64,000 bases of DNA from an uncultured Acetatifactor sp. (lineage in GTDB: Bacteria > Bacillota > Clostridia > Lachnospirales > Lachnospiraceae): contig CAJUAH010000007.1 of the NCBI GenBank assembly GCA_910584375.1, forward strand, positions 1-64,000, written 5' to 3'. Below the pieces are notes generated by a model. That model made no database searches, had not been told where the DNA came from, and saw only the letters and a program-made list of their open reading frames with translations. The first letter of the stretch is position 1. The number at the start of each line of letters is the position of its first letter. The position numbers and the translations under genes were made by a program. Below are positions 1-6,715 of the stretch, piece after piece.

Positions 1-1
1 G

Positions 2-34
2 GGAAGGGGTTTCGGCCTCTTCCTTTTATTTTGC
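2..34 (+). terminator. Intrinsic terminator of an upstream gene outside the window
   Basis: An 8-bp stem (GGAAGGGG, 2-9, with CCTCTTCC, 16-23, one G-T pair) encloses a TTTCGG loop and is followed by TTTTATTTT. This is a standard rho-independent terminator read on the + strand. It probably ends a gene lying left of the window. Confidence 0.75.
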
Positions 35-109
35 CAACTAAAATTTTACACTAACGGCAACCCGAGGTGAGGCTGCACATTTGTAAATTGCAAAAATTAT
101 GAAAATAAC

Positions 110-138
110 TTGAAACCTCAGGCGGTTTGCGCTATAAT
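110..138 (+). promoter_or_regulatory. Sigma-A type promoter of the aspS leader
   Basis: TTGAAA (110-115) and TATAAT (133-138) are separated by exactly 17 bp. The predicted start near 145 would give a leader of about 515 nt before aspS. That leader contains two tiny ORFs, a terminator and a palindromic repeat. Confidence 0.75.
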
Positions 139-218
139 AGCCAAAAAACAGTCGCAGCCCTTTGGTGGAGACGGCGGTCTTGCGCATGGAGAGACATAAG
201 AAAGGGAGAGATAAGAGT

Positions 219-278
219 ATGCTGTATCGGTTGCAGGAGCTTTTAGCGAACAGGGACGACGATAGGCAGCGCTTGTAG
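219..278 (+). CDS. Possible 19-residue leader peptide
   Basis: A 20-codon ORF (protein begins MLYRLQELLA, ends DRQRL) starts 10 nt after a GGGAG ribosome binding site. An in-frame ATG at 186 would extend it to 30 residues but has no close binding site. It lies between the 110-138 promoter and the 356-404 terminator, where a leader peptide would be expected. The peptide has no run of Asp or Asn codons that would suggest classical attenuation, although two Asp codons are adjacent. No family was recognised and it may not be a real gene. Confidence 0.3.
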   Translation: MLYRLQELLANRDDDRQRL

Positions 279-355
279 CCGTGGGGACATGGGTACAAGC
301 GCTCAGCGTGTTGTGCCTGTGCGGAGTGGAGCCGATCAGAATGCTTTGACTGAGA

Positions 356-404
356 GATCAGTACCGCATTGGTAAGAGATTACAAATGCGTGGCTGGTCT
401 TTTT
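356..404 (+). terminator. Strong intrinsic terminator/attenuator in the aspS leader
   Basis: A long hairpin pairs GATCAG (356-361) with CTGGTC (394-399), then CCGCATT with AATGCG plus GG around a one-base bulge, capped by GTAA-GAGA-TTAC. It is followed by TTTTT (400-404). It would stop most transcription started at 145, before aspS, unless read-through is regulated. The segment CAGTACCGCA resembles a T-box core, but the tRNA-end-binding UGG is absent, so a T-box is not claimed. Confidence 0.7.
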
Positions 405-429
405 ATATGCCTTGAAAGGGGGTGATCCC

Positions 430-528
430 ATGGGACATTGTGACGATGTCCGTATGGACGGGATCGAGCGCGCCGAAGGGACTTTATTCTTTAGAGCCAT
501 CGCGCAGCGATTCAATAAAAGAAAGTAA
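430..528 (+). CDS. Small ORF (32 aa) overlapping a repeated element
   Basis: The ATG at 430 follows an AAAGGGGGTGATCCC ribosome binding site and opens a 32-residue reading frame (MGHCDDVRMD..., ending QRFNKRK). Its second half lies in a 51-bp direct repeat that recurs at 602-652. The translation of that part (EGTLFFRAIAQRF versus EGTLPFRAIAQRF) is therefore conserved, but this may only reflect DNA or RNA conservation of the repeat. No function is assigned. The strong binding site is the main reason to list it. Confidence 0.35.
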   Translation: MGHCDDVRMDGIERAEGTLFFRAIAQRFNKRK

Positions 529-652
529 AGTCGTGAAGACGCACGAGAGGAATTTTCATGAGCGCACTTCCGAATGAAAGTTCCTCTCATGGAGGTGCGT
601 CGAAGGGACTTTACCCTTTAGAGCCATCGCGCAGCGATTCAAATAAGAAAGG
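475..652. repeat. Composite palindromic repeat: two 51-bp direct arms around a large hairpin
   Basis: Two arms (475-525 and 602-652) are about 90 percent identical and share GAAGGGACTTTA and AGAGCCATCGCGCAGCGATT. Each has a small hairpin (ATCGC-GCA-GCGAT). Between them, 538-601 forms nested inverted repeats: GACGCAC/GTGCGTC, AGAGGAA/TTCCTCT and TTCAT/ATGAA. The right arm ends 8 bases before the aspS start codon and supplies part of its upstream context. This architecture resembles REP/MITE-like elements, or a duplicated RNA regulatory motif. Confidence 0.65.
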
Positions 653-660
653 AAAAAAAT

Positions 661-2103
661 ATGAGCGAAACAGTATTGATAAAGGAAAATATAGCCGAAA
701 AAGCACAGCCCCAGGCCGTATCAGGCTTTTCCCTGGAGGAGATCGGGCAGCAGGCGGGGAAGGAGATATTGCTCCATGGCAGCATCTACAAGCTGCGGCG
801 CATGAGCGGCTTTGCCTTTGTACTGCTGCGCACCGGGCGGCATGTGATCCAGTGCGTGTACAGCCCGGAGTTCTCCCGCTTTGGGATGGAGGAACTGACG
901 GAGGAGAGCTGTGTGCGGGTACGGGCGCTGGTGGCGCCGGAGGAGCGCTCCCGGCTGGGCTGGGAACTGCGGCTGCTGGAACTTACGGTGCTGTCCGAAC
1001 CGGCGGAGATCATGCCCATCGTCATCAACCAGAAAAAGGTAAATACTTCCATAGAAAATCTGCTGGACTACCGGATGCTGACCCTGCGCAACGAAAAGCA
1101 GCGGGCCATCTTCAAGATCCAGGAGGGGATCTGCGCAGGTTTCCGCCGTTTTTTGCAGCGGCAGAACTTTACGGAGATTCATTCCCCCAAGCTGGTGGAG
1201 GCCGGGGCGGAGGGCGGGGCCAATATCTTTTCCCTGGATTATTTCGGAAAACAGGCATACCTGGCCCAGAGCCCGCAGTTCTACAAACAGATGATGGTGG
1301 GCGTGTTCGAGCGTGTCTTCGAGATCGGGCCGGTATTCCGCGCGGAGAAACACGACACTTCCCGGCACCTGAACGAATATACCGGCGTGGACTTTGAGAT
1401 GGGTTATATCGACAGCTTTGCGGAGATCATGGAGATGGAGGAGGCCATGCTGCAGGAGACGTTATGCGGTCTGGAGGAGTTCTGCGGGCAGGAACTTGCC
1501 ATGCTCCAGGCGTCCATGCCCCGGTTTGCCGTACCTTCGGTCCTGGGGCCGGAGGATGAGGAACCCCTGCCCTGGGGAGTGGAGATCCCGCCCATGCGGG
1601 AAGACATGCCCATGGGGCGCATCCCGCGCATCCGCTTTGACCGGGCCAAGGCTCTGGTGGCGGAATACTACCGCCGCCCCATGGCGGAGAAGGAGGACCT
1701 GGAGCCGGAGGAGGAGGACCTGCTGTGCCAGTATATCCGGGCACAGTACGGCAGCGCCATGGTGTTTGTGACCCATTATCCCACGGCAAAGCGGCCCTTT
1801 TACGCCATGGAGGATCCCCAGGACCCGGCCCGGACGCTGAGTTTTGACCTGCTCTTTCGAGGGGTGGAGATCACCACCGGGGGACAGCGGATCCACGGCT
1901 ATGAACAGCAGCTTGCGAAACTGAGGCGGCGGGGCATGGATCCGGAAGGATTTGCCAGCTATCTGTTGATGCACCGTCACGGCATGCCGCCCCACGGAGG
2001 GATGGGCCTGGGACTGGAGCGGTTCACCGCCCGGCTGCTGGGCTATGAGAACGTGCGGCAGGCCTGCCTCTTTCCCAGAGACATACACAGGCTGACGCCC
2101 TGA
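661..2103 (+). CDS. aspS: Aspartate--tRNA(Asp/Asn) ligase, archaeal/non-discriminating type
   Basis: This 480-residue class II aminoacyl-tRNA synthetase charges tRNA with aspartate. An N-terminal OB-fold anticodon-binding domain occupies roughly residues 20-130. Motif 2 is FRAEKHDTSRHLNEYT near residue 225 and motif 3 is GMGLGLERFTARLLG near the C terminus. The short size and the lack of the bacterial GAD insertion point to the archaeal/eukaryotic-like AspRS. In clostridia this type often acts on both tRNA-Asp and tRNA-Asn, with GatCAB amidating the latter. The start at 661 is chosen because AAGAAAGGA lies just upstream and the protein is full length from there; the frame open from 558 is unrelated. 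A long structured leader precedes it. Confidence 0.9.
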   Translation: MSETVLIKENIAEKAQPQAVSGFSLEEIGQQAGKEILLHGSIYKLRRMSGFAFVLLRTGRHVIQCVYSPEFSRFGMEELTEESCVRVRALVAPEERSRLGWELRLLELTVLSEPAEIMPIVINQKKVNTSIENLLDYRMLTLRNEKQRAIFKIQEGICAGFRRFLQRQNFTEIHSPKLVEAGAEGGANIFSLDYFGKQAYLAQSPQFYKQMMVGVFERVFEIGPVFRAEKHDTSRHLNEYTGVDFEMGYIDSFAEIMEMEEAMLQETLCGLEEFCGQELAMLQASMPRFAVPSVLGPEDEEPLPWGVEIPPMREDMPMGRIPRIRFDRAKALVAEYYRRPMAEKEDLEPEEEDLLCQYIRAQYGSAMVFVTHYPTAKRPFYAMEDPQDPARTLSFDLLFRGVEITTGGQRIHGYEQQLAKLRRRGMDPEGFASYLLMHRHGMPPHGGMGLGLERFTARLLGYENVRQACLFPRDIHRLTP

Positions 2104-2111
2104 GATACAAA

Positions 2112-2141
2112 GGGGCAGGGCGCATCCCGCGCCCATGCCCC
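2112..2141 (+). terminator. GC-rich hairpin after aspS (no clear U-tract)
   Basis: GGGGCAGGGCGC (2112-2123) pairs with GCGCCC-A-TGCCCC (2129-2141) around a short loop. No T-run follows on the + strand. It may protect or mark the 3' end of the aspS transcript rather than act as a canonical terminator. Confidence 0.4.
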
Positions 2142-2233
2142 AAGGGGTATACACAAATGATCGGAATTATGATACAATCAGTATACAAAGAAGATTCATA
2201 ATGGTGCGGAATCCACAATACAAGGAGAATGCC

Positions 2234-2890
2234 ATGATCAAGATACTGATTGCCGAAGACGAAGAACCCATAGCGAATCTGATCCGCATGAACCTGACCC
2301 GCGCCGGATACAACTGCACCTGGGCGGCGGACGGGATGGAGGCGGCAGACCTGATGCAGCAGCGCCCGTTCGACCTGGCGCTGCTGGATATCATGCTGCC
2401 GGGATGTAACGGATATGAACTGCTCCAGTACGCCCAGTCCATGGGCCTGCCCGTGATCTTTCTCACGGCGCTGGGAACCACGGAGAATAAGGTGAAGGGG
2501 CTCAAGATGGGCGCGGACGATTATCTGGCCAAGCCCTTTGCCATCCCCGAGCTGCTGGCCCGGGTGGAGACGGTGCTACGCCGTTACCACAAGGCGGAGG
2601 GCACGCTGAAAGTCTTTGACATCACCATAGATACCGCCTCCCGGCTGGTGCTGCAGGGAGGACGGCAGATAGAGCTGACGATGAAGGAGTTCGATCTGCT
2701 CCTGCTGCTGGCCCGCAACCGCAATATCGCCCTGTACAGGGAGACCATCTATGAATCCGTGTGGGGCGGCGAGTACGAGGGGCAGAGCCGCACCATAGAT
2801 CTGCATGTCCAGCGCCTCAAGAAAAAACTGGGCTGGAAAGAGGAGATCACCGCCGTCTACAAGGTGGGATACCGTCTGGAAGGCGAATGA
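2234..2890 (+). CDS. OmpR/PhoB-family response regulator
   Basis: The protein has 218 residues: a receiver domain (acidic EDEE near residue 8, phospho-acceptor Asp in LLDIMLPG near residue 52, switch Thr in FLTA, Lys in KPFA) followed by a winged-helix DNA-binding domain (ELTMKEFDLL... DLHVQRLKKKLG). The start at 2234 follows AAGGAGAATGCC; an upstream in-frame ATG at 2135 has no binding site and lies in the promoter region. The histidine kinase gene begins 17 bp downstream, so the two form an operon and are almost certainly partners. Two GTATACA boxes (2147-2153 and 2181-2187), 34 bp apart, could be sites for autoregulation. Confidence 0.9.
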   Translation: MIKILIAEDEEPIANLIRMNLTRAGYNCTWAADGMEAADLMQQRPFDLALLDIMLPGCNGYELLQYAQSMGLPVIFLTALGTTENKVKGLKMGADDYLAKPFAIPELLARVETVLRRYHKAEGTLKVFDITIDTASRLVLQGGRQIELTMKEFDLLLLLARNRNIALYRETIYESVWGGEYEGQSRTIDLHVQRLKKKLGWKEEITAVYKVGYRLEGE

Positions 2891-2907
2891 GCCGAGGAAA
2901 ATAACAG

Positions 2908-4419
2908 ATGAAATTTACGGGGAAACTTTTTTTGTGGATCATGGTACTGGTCACGGCGGCATTCATCGCCTTTGGCATGTGGATGCTGGATTCCAGTTTC
3001 AACCGGATGCTGGAGCAGGAGCGGCATCAGGCCAGCCAGGAGATACGGATGTTTCAGTATTTTCTGGAGGTGGGATACCGTTCCGGCGAGGAATACGGGG
3101 AGGTCTATGCACTGCAAAAGGCCATAGACAGTATAACCATCAACGTGGACCGCACGGGGAGCGACTGCATCGTGCTGGACGGGGAGGGGGTCTGTTATGC
3201 CGGGCAGCAGGAGCTGGAACAGTTAAAGCTCATCGTGGACGTGGACAGGATGATGGAGATCCGCAATGAGAGCAGTGAAAACAGTTATATCTGGCAGATA
3301 TGTAAGGGGGAGGAAGGGCATGAACTCGCCGGCATGTGTATCAGTATGCTGGGAAATACGCCGTATTATCTGCTGGTCAGCCGCAATATCCAGGAGATCT
3401 ATGACACCCGGGCAGACACGGTGCGCCAGTATCAGATCATGCTGCTGGTACTGTTGGCGGTGGCGGCGGTCTGCGCCTGGGTGCTGGCCCGCTATCTGAC
3501 CCGCCCGATCCGCAGGCTGGGCTGGGTGACAAAGCGGATCGCTGCCGGGGATCTGACCCGGCGCTCGGACTATCGCCAGCCGGACGAGGTGGGAGAACTG
3601 GCGGCGAGTTTTAACCTGATGGCCGACCGGCTGGTGGAGCAGATGCGGGAAAAAGAGCGGGAGGCCAAGCGCCAGGAGGACTTTACCGCCGCATTTGCCC
3701 ATGAGCTGAAGACGCCGCTGACCTCGATCATCGGCTATGCCCAGATGCTGGATACCATGGAACTGAACCAGGAGGACCACCGTACCGCCAGCCATTATAT
3801 CTTCACCCAGGGTAAGAGGCTGGAGCAGCTCTCCCACAAACTGCTGGAGCTGGTGAGCATGGAGAAACAGGACTTTTCCGTCAAACCCATCAAGGCCACG
3901 GCGGTGGGAGAAAACCTGTGGACGACCATGCGCCCCATCTGGGAGAGCCGCCAGATTCAGGGCAGCATCCGCATGGAGCAGGCCACTCTGTGGGGAGATA
4001 TTGAGCTGCTGCTGTCCCTGCTGTACAATCTGCTGGACAACGCCACCAAGGCGGTGGGGGAGAAAGGGCAGATCAGCCTGGAGGGACGCCGGGTGCGGGA
4101 CAATATGCCCGCGTCTTTTCTGGCGGATTTTCAGGACAGCCTGTGGGAGTCCGGGCAGGAGGGGGAATCCCAGAAAAAATGGTACGGTATCCGCATATGC
4201 GACAACGGGCGGGGGATTCCCCAGGAGGAGATAGACCGTATAACGGAGCCGTTCTATATGGTGGACAAATCCCGTTCCCGCAAGGAGGGAGGCGCGGGGC
4301 TGGGCATGTCCCTGTGCCAGCGTATCTTACAGCTCCACAGGGGGAACTGGAAAATGCGGAGCACGCTGGGAGAGGGCACACAGATTCTGATTCGTCTGCC
4401 CATGGATCCGCCGCAATAG
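2908..4419 (+). CDS. Sensor histidine kinase with extracellular sensor region
   Basis: This 503-residue membrane kinase pairs with the preceding response regulator. There are two transmembrane segments (about 7-27 and 174-194) flanking an extracytoplasmic sensor of roughly 145 residues. A HAMP linker (LTRPIRRLGWVTKRIAAGDL, about 197-250) follows, then the dimerisation/phospho-acceptor helix (FAHELKTPLT, His265) and a HATPase_c domain with N-box NLLDNATKA, G1 DNGRGIP and G2 GAGLGMS. The ligand is unknown. The next gene encodes an exported membrane-anchored protein 79 bp downstream, which could be an accessory sensor or target. Confidence 0.92.
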   Translation: MKFTGKLFLWIMVLVTAAFIAFGMWMLDSSFNRMLEQERHQASQEIRMFQYFLEVGYRSGEEYGEVYALQKAIDSITINVDRTGSDCIVLDGEGVCYAGQQELEQLKLIVDVDRMMEIRNESSENSYIWQICKGEEGHELAGMCISMLGNTPYYLLVSRNIQEIYDTRADTVRQYQIMLLVLLAVAAVCAWVLARYLTRPIRRLGWVTKRIAAGDLTRRSDYRQPDEVGELAASFNLMADRLVEQMREKEREAKRQEDFTAAFAHELKTPLTSIIGYAQMLDTMELNQEDHRTASHYIFTQGKRLEQLSHKLLELVSMEKQDFSVKPIKATAVGENLWTTMRPIWESRQIQGSIRMEQATLWGDIELLLSLLYNLLDNATKAVGEKGQISLEGRRVRDNMPASFLADFQDSLWESGQEGESQKKWYGIRICDNGRGIPQEEIDRITEPFYMVDKSRSRKEGGAGLGMSLCQRILQLHRGNWKMRSTLGEGTQILIRLPMDPPQ

Positions 4420-4498
4420 CACACCGCACATTTGCGCTGCGGCGGCATGCCGGCGGATATGTAAGTGTGTCGGGAGAAAAGAAAGAAAAGGAAGGAAC

Positions 4499-5428
4499 AT
4501 GAAGAGATATGCGGGAATAGGGACGGCGGCGCTTTTGATCCTGGCGGCGCTGTTTTTGCCCAGAGGGTGGTTCATGCTGCGGGACGCGGCCTCGCTGGAC
4601 AATTTTCACGAGGAGTCGTTGGCTCCCCTGATGGTGGCGGAGCTGGACAGCGGCTATGAGCGCAGGACTTTTGAACGGATCAGGAATTATATGGGGACTC
4701 AGGCCGTGGGGGACGTGATATGCAGCTCCAAGGAGATTGACGCCGGAAACGAAAGCCTGTGGGAGGAACTGGATCTGGCGATGACAGGCGAATTGCCGAC
4801 GTTTCTGTTGGACATGGGTCTTGTGGCGTTGGGAGAGAAATACGGAGCGTTGCTGGAGATAGAGAGCTGCACCCAATATGTGCTGATCCGGGAATCCGAC
4901 GGACAGATTCTGCTGGTGGCCAATGATATACTGCTGCGAAAAGACAGCGGCGCATACGCGGAACTGCTGATCGACGGAGTGGACGGAACGGTCTACTACC
5001 TGCGCAGCGAAGAATATGGGGACGTACACAAGGAGCAGGCCAGGCTGATGGACAGTGATATTCTGCTGTGGTACTGGCTCGCCAGCAACGCCTATGGCAT
5101 ACAGCAGGAGGACAGTGAAATTGCTTACATCGATGTGGAAGAGGTGGAGAACGTTAATCTGAATATGAGCGGCAACAAGACCGAACTGTTTATTAATTAT
5201 GAGGAAAATGCATACTCCAATGCCTGGATCTTCGAGGATGAGAGCACGCTGACTCTCTGTTACCGTCTGCGTTTCGGACAAAATCTGACGAGTTGGAGTC
5301 TGGAACTTCACGATATGGAGGGGCAGGATCTGGTTTGCTACCAGATGGGATTTCCGGCCATAGTCAGCGCGATTCCGGAGATGGCTCAGCGGATAGAGCT
5401 GTCCCAGTACGAGGAGTTTTTTGAATGA
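4499..5428 (+). CDS. Uncharacterised N-terminally anchored exported protein
   Basis: The protein has 309 residues with one hydrophobic N-terminal segment (about residues 6-22) after a short basic start. It is probably membrane-anchored with the rest outside the cell; no lipobox Cys is present. The remainder is rich in acidic residues and predicted beta strand, and no conserved family was recognised. The start follows AAGGAAGGAAC. It is the third gene of the two-component operon, 79 bp after the kinase, so it may modulate the sensor or respond to the same signal. A regulatory-partner role is inference only. Confidence 0.65.
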   Translation: MKRYAGIGTAALLILAALFLPRGWFMLRDAASLDNFHEESLAPLMVAELDSGYERRTFERIRNYMGTQAVGDVICSSKEIDAGNESLWEELDLAMTGELPTFLLDMGLVALGEKYGALLEIESCTQYVLIRESDGQILLVANDILLRKDSGAYAELLIDGVDGTVYYLRSEEYGDVHKEQARLMDSDILLWYWLASNAYGIQQEDSEIAYIDVEEVENVNLNMSGNKTELFINYEENAYSNAWIFEDESTLTLCYRLRFGQNLTSWSLELHDMEGQDLVCYQMGFPAIVSAIPEMAQRIELSQYEEFFE

Positions 5429-5450
5429 CTGAATTGCCCCGGCGGTTAAA

Positions 5451-5479
5451 TTGACACCGCCTTGCAGATTTGGTATGAT
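5451..5479 (+). promoter_or_regulatory. Near-consensus promoter of the REC-alarmone synthetase gene
   Basis: TTGACA (5451-5456) and TATGAT (5474-5479) lie 17 bp apart, 59 bp before the start codon at 5539. The gene therefore has its own strong promoter rather than relying on read-through from the upstream two-component operon. Confidence 0.75.
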
Positions 5480-5538
5480 AGAAAAAGGATATCTGTCCGG
5501 GCGGCGTCATAGCTGATATATGGGGGGAAATAATCGTT

Positions 5539-6609
5539 ATGCAGAGGATAATGGTAGTGGACGACGCGGAGCTAAACCGTGAATTGCTGCAAAATATACT
5601 GAAAGACAATTATATCATCGACACCGCCGGAGACGGCGAGGAGGCGCTGCAGAAACTGCACAGGCATGAGAGTGAGACGGTGGCCCTGCTGCTGGACTTG
5701 CAGATGCCCAAGATGGACGGATATTCCGTAATCGAGGAGATGAAAAAGGACGGTCTGCAAAACAGGATTCCGGTGCTGGTGATCAGCGGGGAGCACTCCG
5801 TGGAGGTGGAGGACAAATGCTTTAAGCTGGGCGTCTCGGATTTTATCCGCAAGCCGTTCAACGCCTCCGTGGTCAGGAACAGAGTCAAAAACGCCGTGGA
5901 GCTTTTTGCCTGCAAGAACGAACTGGAACAGAAAGTGGAGGAGCAGACGGAGACGCTGAAAAAGCAATACCAGATCATCCAGATGCAGTCGGAGAAACTC
6001 AAGGAGGCCAAACCCTTTGGAAAACTGATGATGCAGTATCGCTGTGCCATCATGGAGGTGGAGACCAAACTCAAAGTCTTAAACGACGAGTTTACCCAGA
6101 ACTATAACAGGAATCCCTTTGAGTCCATCCAGAGCAGGCTGAAGACTCCGGAGAGCATCTATGATAAGCTGCGTCGGAAGGGATACCCTGTCACGGTAAA
6201 AAATATAGAGAGATACCTGAGCGATGTGGCCGGGGTCAGGGTGATCTGCTCCTTCCCCGACGATATATACCGGTTGGCGGAGCTCTTTGTCCGCCAGGAC
6301 GATATCATCCTGCTCAAGGAGAAGGACTATATCAAGCATCCCAAGGACAACGGTTACCGGAGCCTGCACCTGATCCTGAATATCCCGATATTTTTGTCCA
6401 AAGGAAAAAAGTACATGAAGGTGGAACTGCAGTTCCGCACCATCGCCATGGACTTTTGGGCCAGTCTGGAGCACAAGCTGAAATATAAGCGGGATATGGA
6501 CAACGCGGAGGAGATCGTGGCGCAGCTGAAAGCCTGCGCCGAGTCCATCGAGGCGCTGGATTATCAGATGCAGGAGATCCGGGACAAGATCGACAGCCCA
6601 AGAGGGTGA
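5539..6609 (+). CDS. Response regulator fused to a small alarmone synthetase (REC-coiled coil-RelA/SpoT)
   Basis: This 356-residue protein joins a receiver domain to a (p)ppGpp synthetase. The REC domain (1-120) has Asp8/Asp9, phospho-acceptor Asp53 in LLDLQMPKMDG, Ser83 and Lys105. A helix rich in heptads (about 122-160) links it to a RelA/SpoT synthetase domain (about 165-320) resembling the single-domain RelQ/RelP enzymes. Visible synthetase motifs are RLKTPESIYDKLRRKG, DVAGVRVICSF (Asp229 at the Mg site), DYIKHPKDNGYRSLHL and VELQFRTIAMDFWASLEHKL (Glu296). There is no hydrolase HD domain. The likely role is phosphorylation-controlled synthesis of pppGpp/ppGpp from ATP and GTP/GDP. A GGGGG-containing binding site precedes the ATG. 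No kinase is adjacent on the same transcript. Confidence 0.88.
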   Translation: MQRIMVVDDAELNRELLQNILKDNYIIDTAGDGEEALQKLHRHESETVALLLDLQMPKMDGYSVIEEMKKDGLQNRIPVLVISGEHSVEVEDKCFKLGVSDFIRKPFNASVVRNRVKNAVELFACKNELEQKVEEQTETLKKQYQIIQMQSEKLKEAKPFGKLMMQYRCAIMEVETKLKVLNDEFTQNYNRNPFESIQSRLKTPESIYDKLRRKGYPVTVKNIERYLSDVAGVRVICSFPDDIYRLAELFVRQDDIILLKEKDYIKHPKDNGYRSLHLILNIPIFLSKGKKYMKVELQFRTIAMDFWASLEHKLKYKRDMDNAEEIVAQLKACAESIEALDYQMQEIRDKIDSPRG

Positions 6610-6661
6610 CATAGAGAAAGTGGCATAAAGAAAGCGGCATAAAGAAAGTGGTATAGAGAAA
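6606..6661. repeat. Four tandem 14-bp units
   Basis: Four head-to-tail 14-mers of the form GTGGCATAAAGAAA (6606-6619, 6620-6633, 6634-6647, 6648-6661) differ at one to three positions. They start at the stop codon of the REC-alarmone synthetase gene and run up to the terminator hairpin. Confidence 0.8.
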
Positions 6662-6673
6662 GAAAACTCCCCT

Positions 6674-6705
6674 GCATCCGCCATGGAGAGACACATGGCG
6701 GATGC
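6674..6705 (-). terminator. Perfect 12-bp hairpin terminator between convergent genes
   Basis: GCATCCGCCATG (6674-6685) pairs perfectly with CATGGCGGATGC (6694-6705). On the - strand it is followed by AGGGGAGTTTTCTTTC, so it ends the sigma factor gene. On the + strand a weaker T-rich stretch follows, and it may also serve the alarmone synthetase gene. Confidence 0.75.
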
Positions 6706-6715
6706 CGGGAAGATT

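Noticed and set aside
38..298. 86-residue - strand ORF at the left end
   Set aside because: It overlaps a consensus + strand promoter, has no ribosome binding site and a composition typical of antisense noise.
200..404. T-box riboswitch in the aspS leader
   Set aside because: CAGTACCGCA resembles the T-box core, but the tRNA acceptor-pairing UGGN is missing and no specifier loop with AGTA/AG-box pattern could be recognised.
558..1397. 279-residue + strand ORF overlapping the aspS start
   Set aside because: It is out of frame with aspS, rich in Gly/Ala/Arg from shadow translation, and most of it lies inside a well-supported gene.
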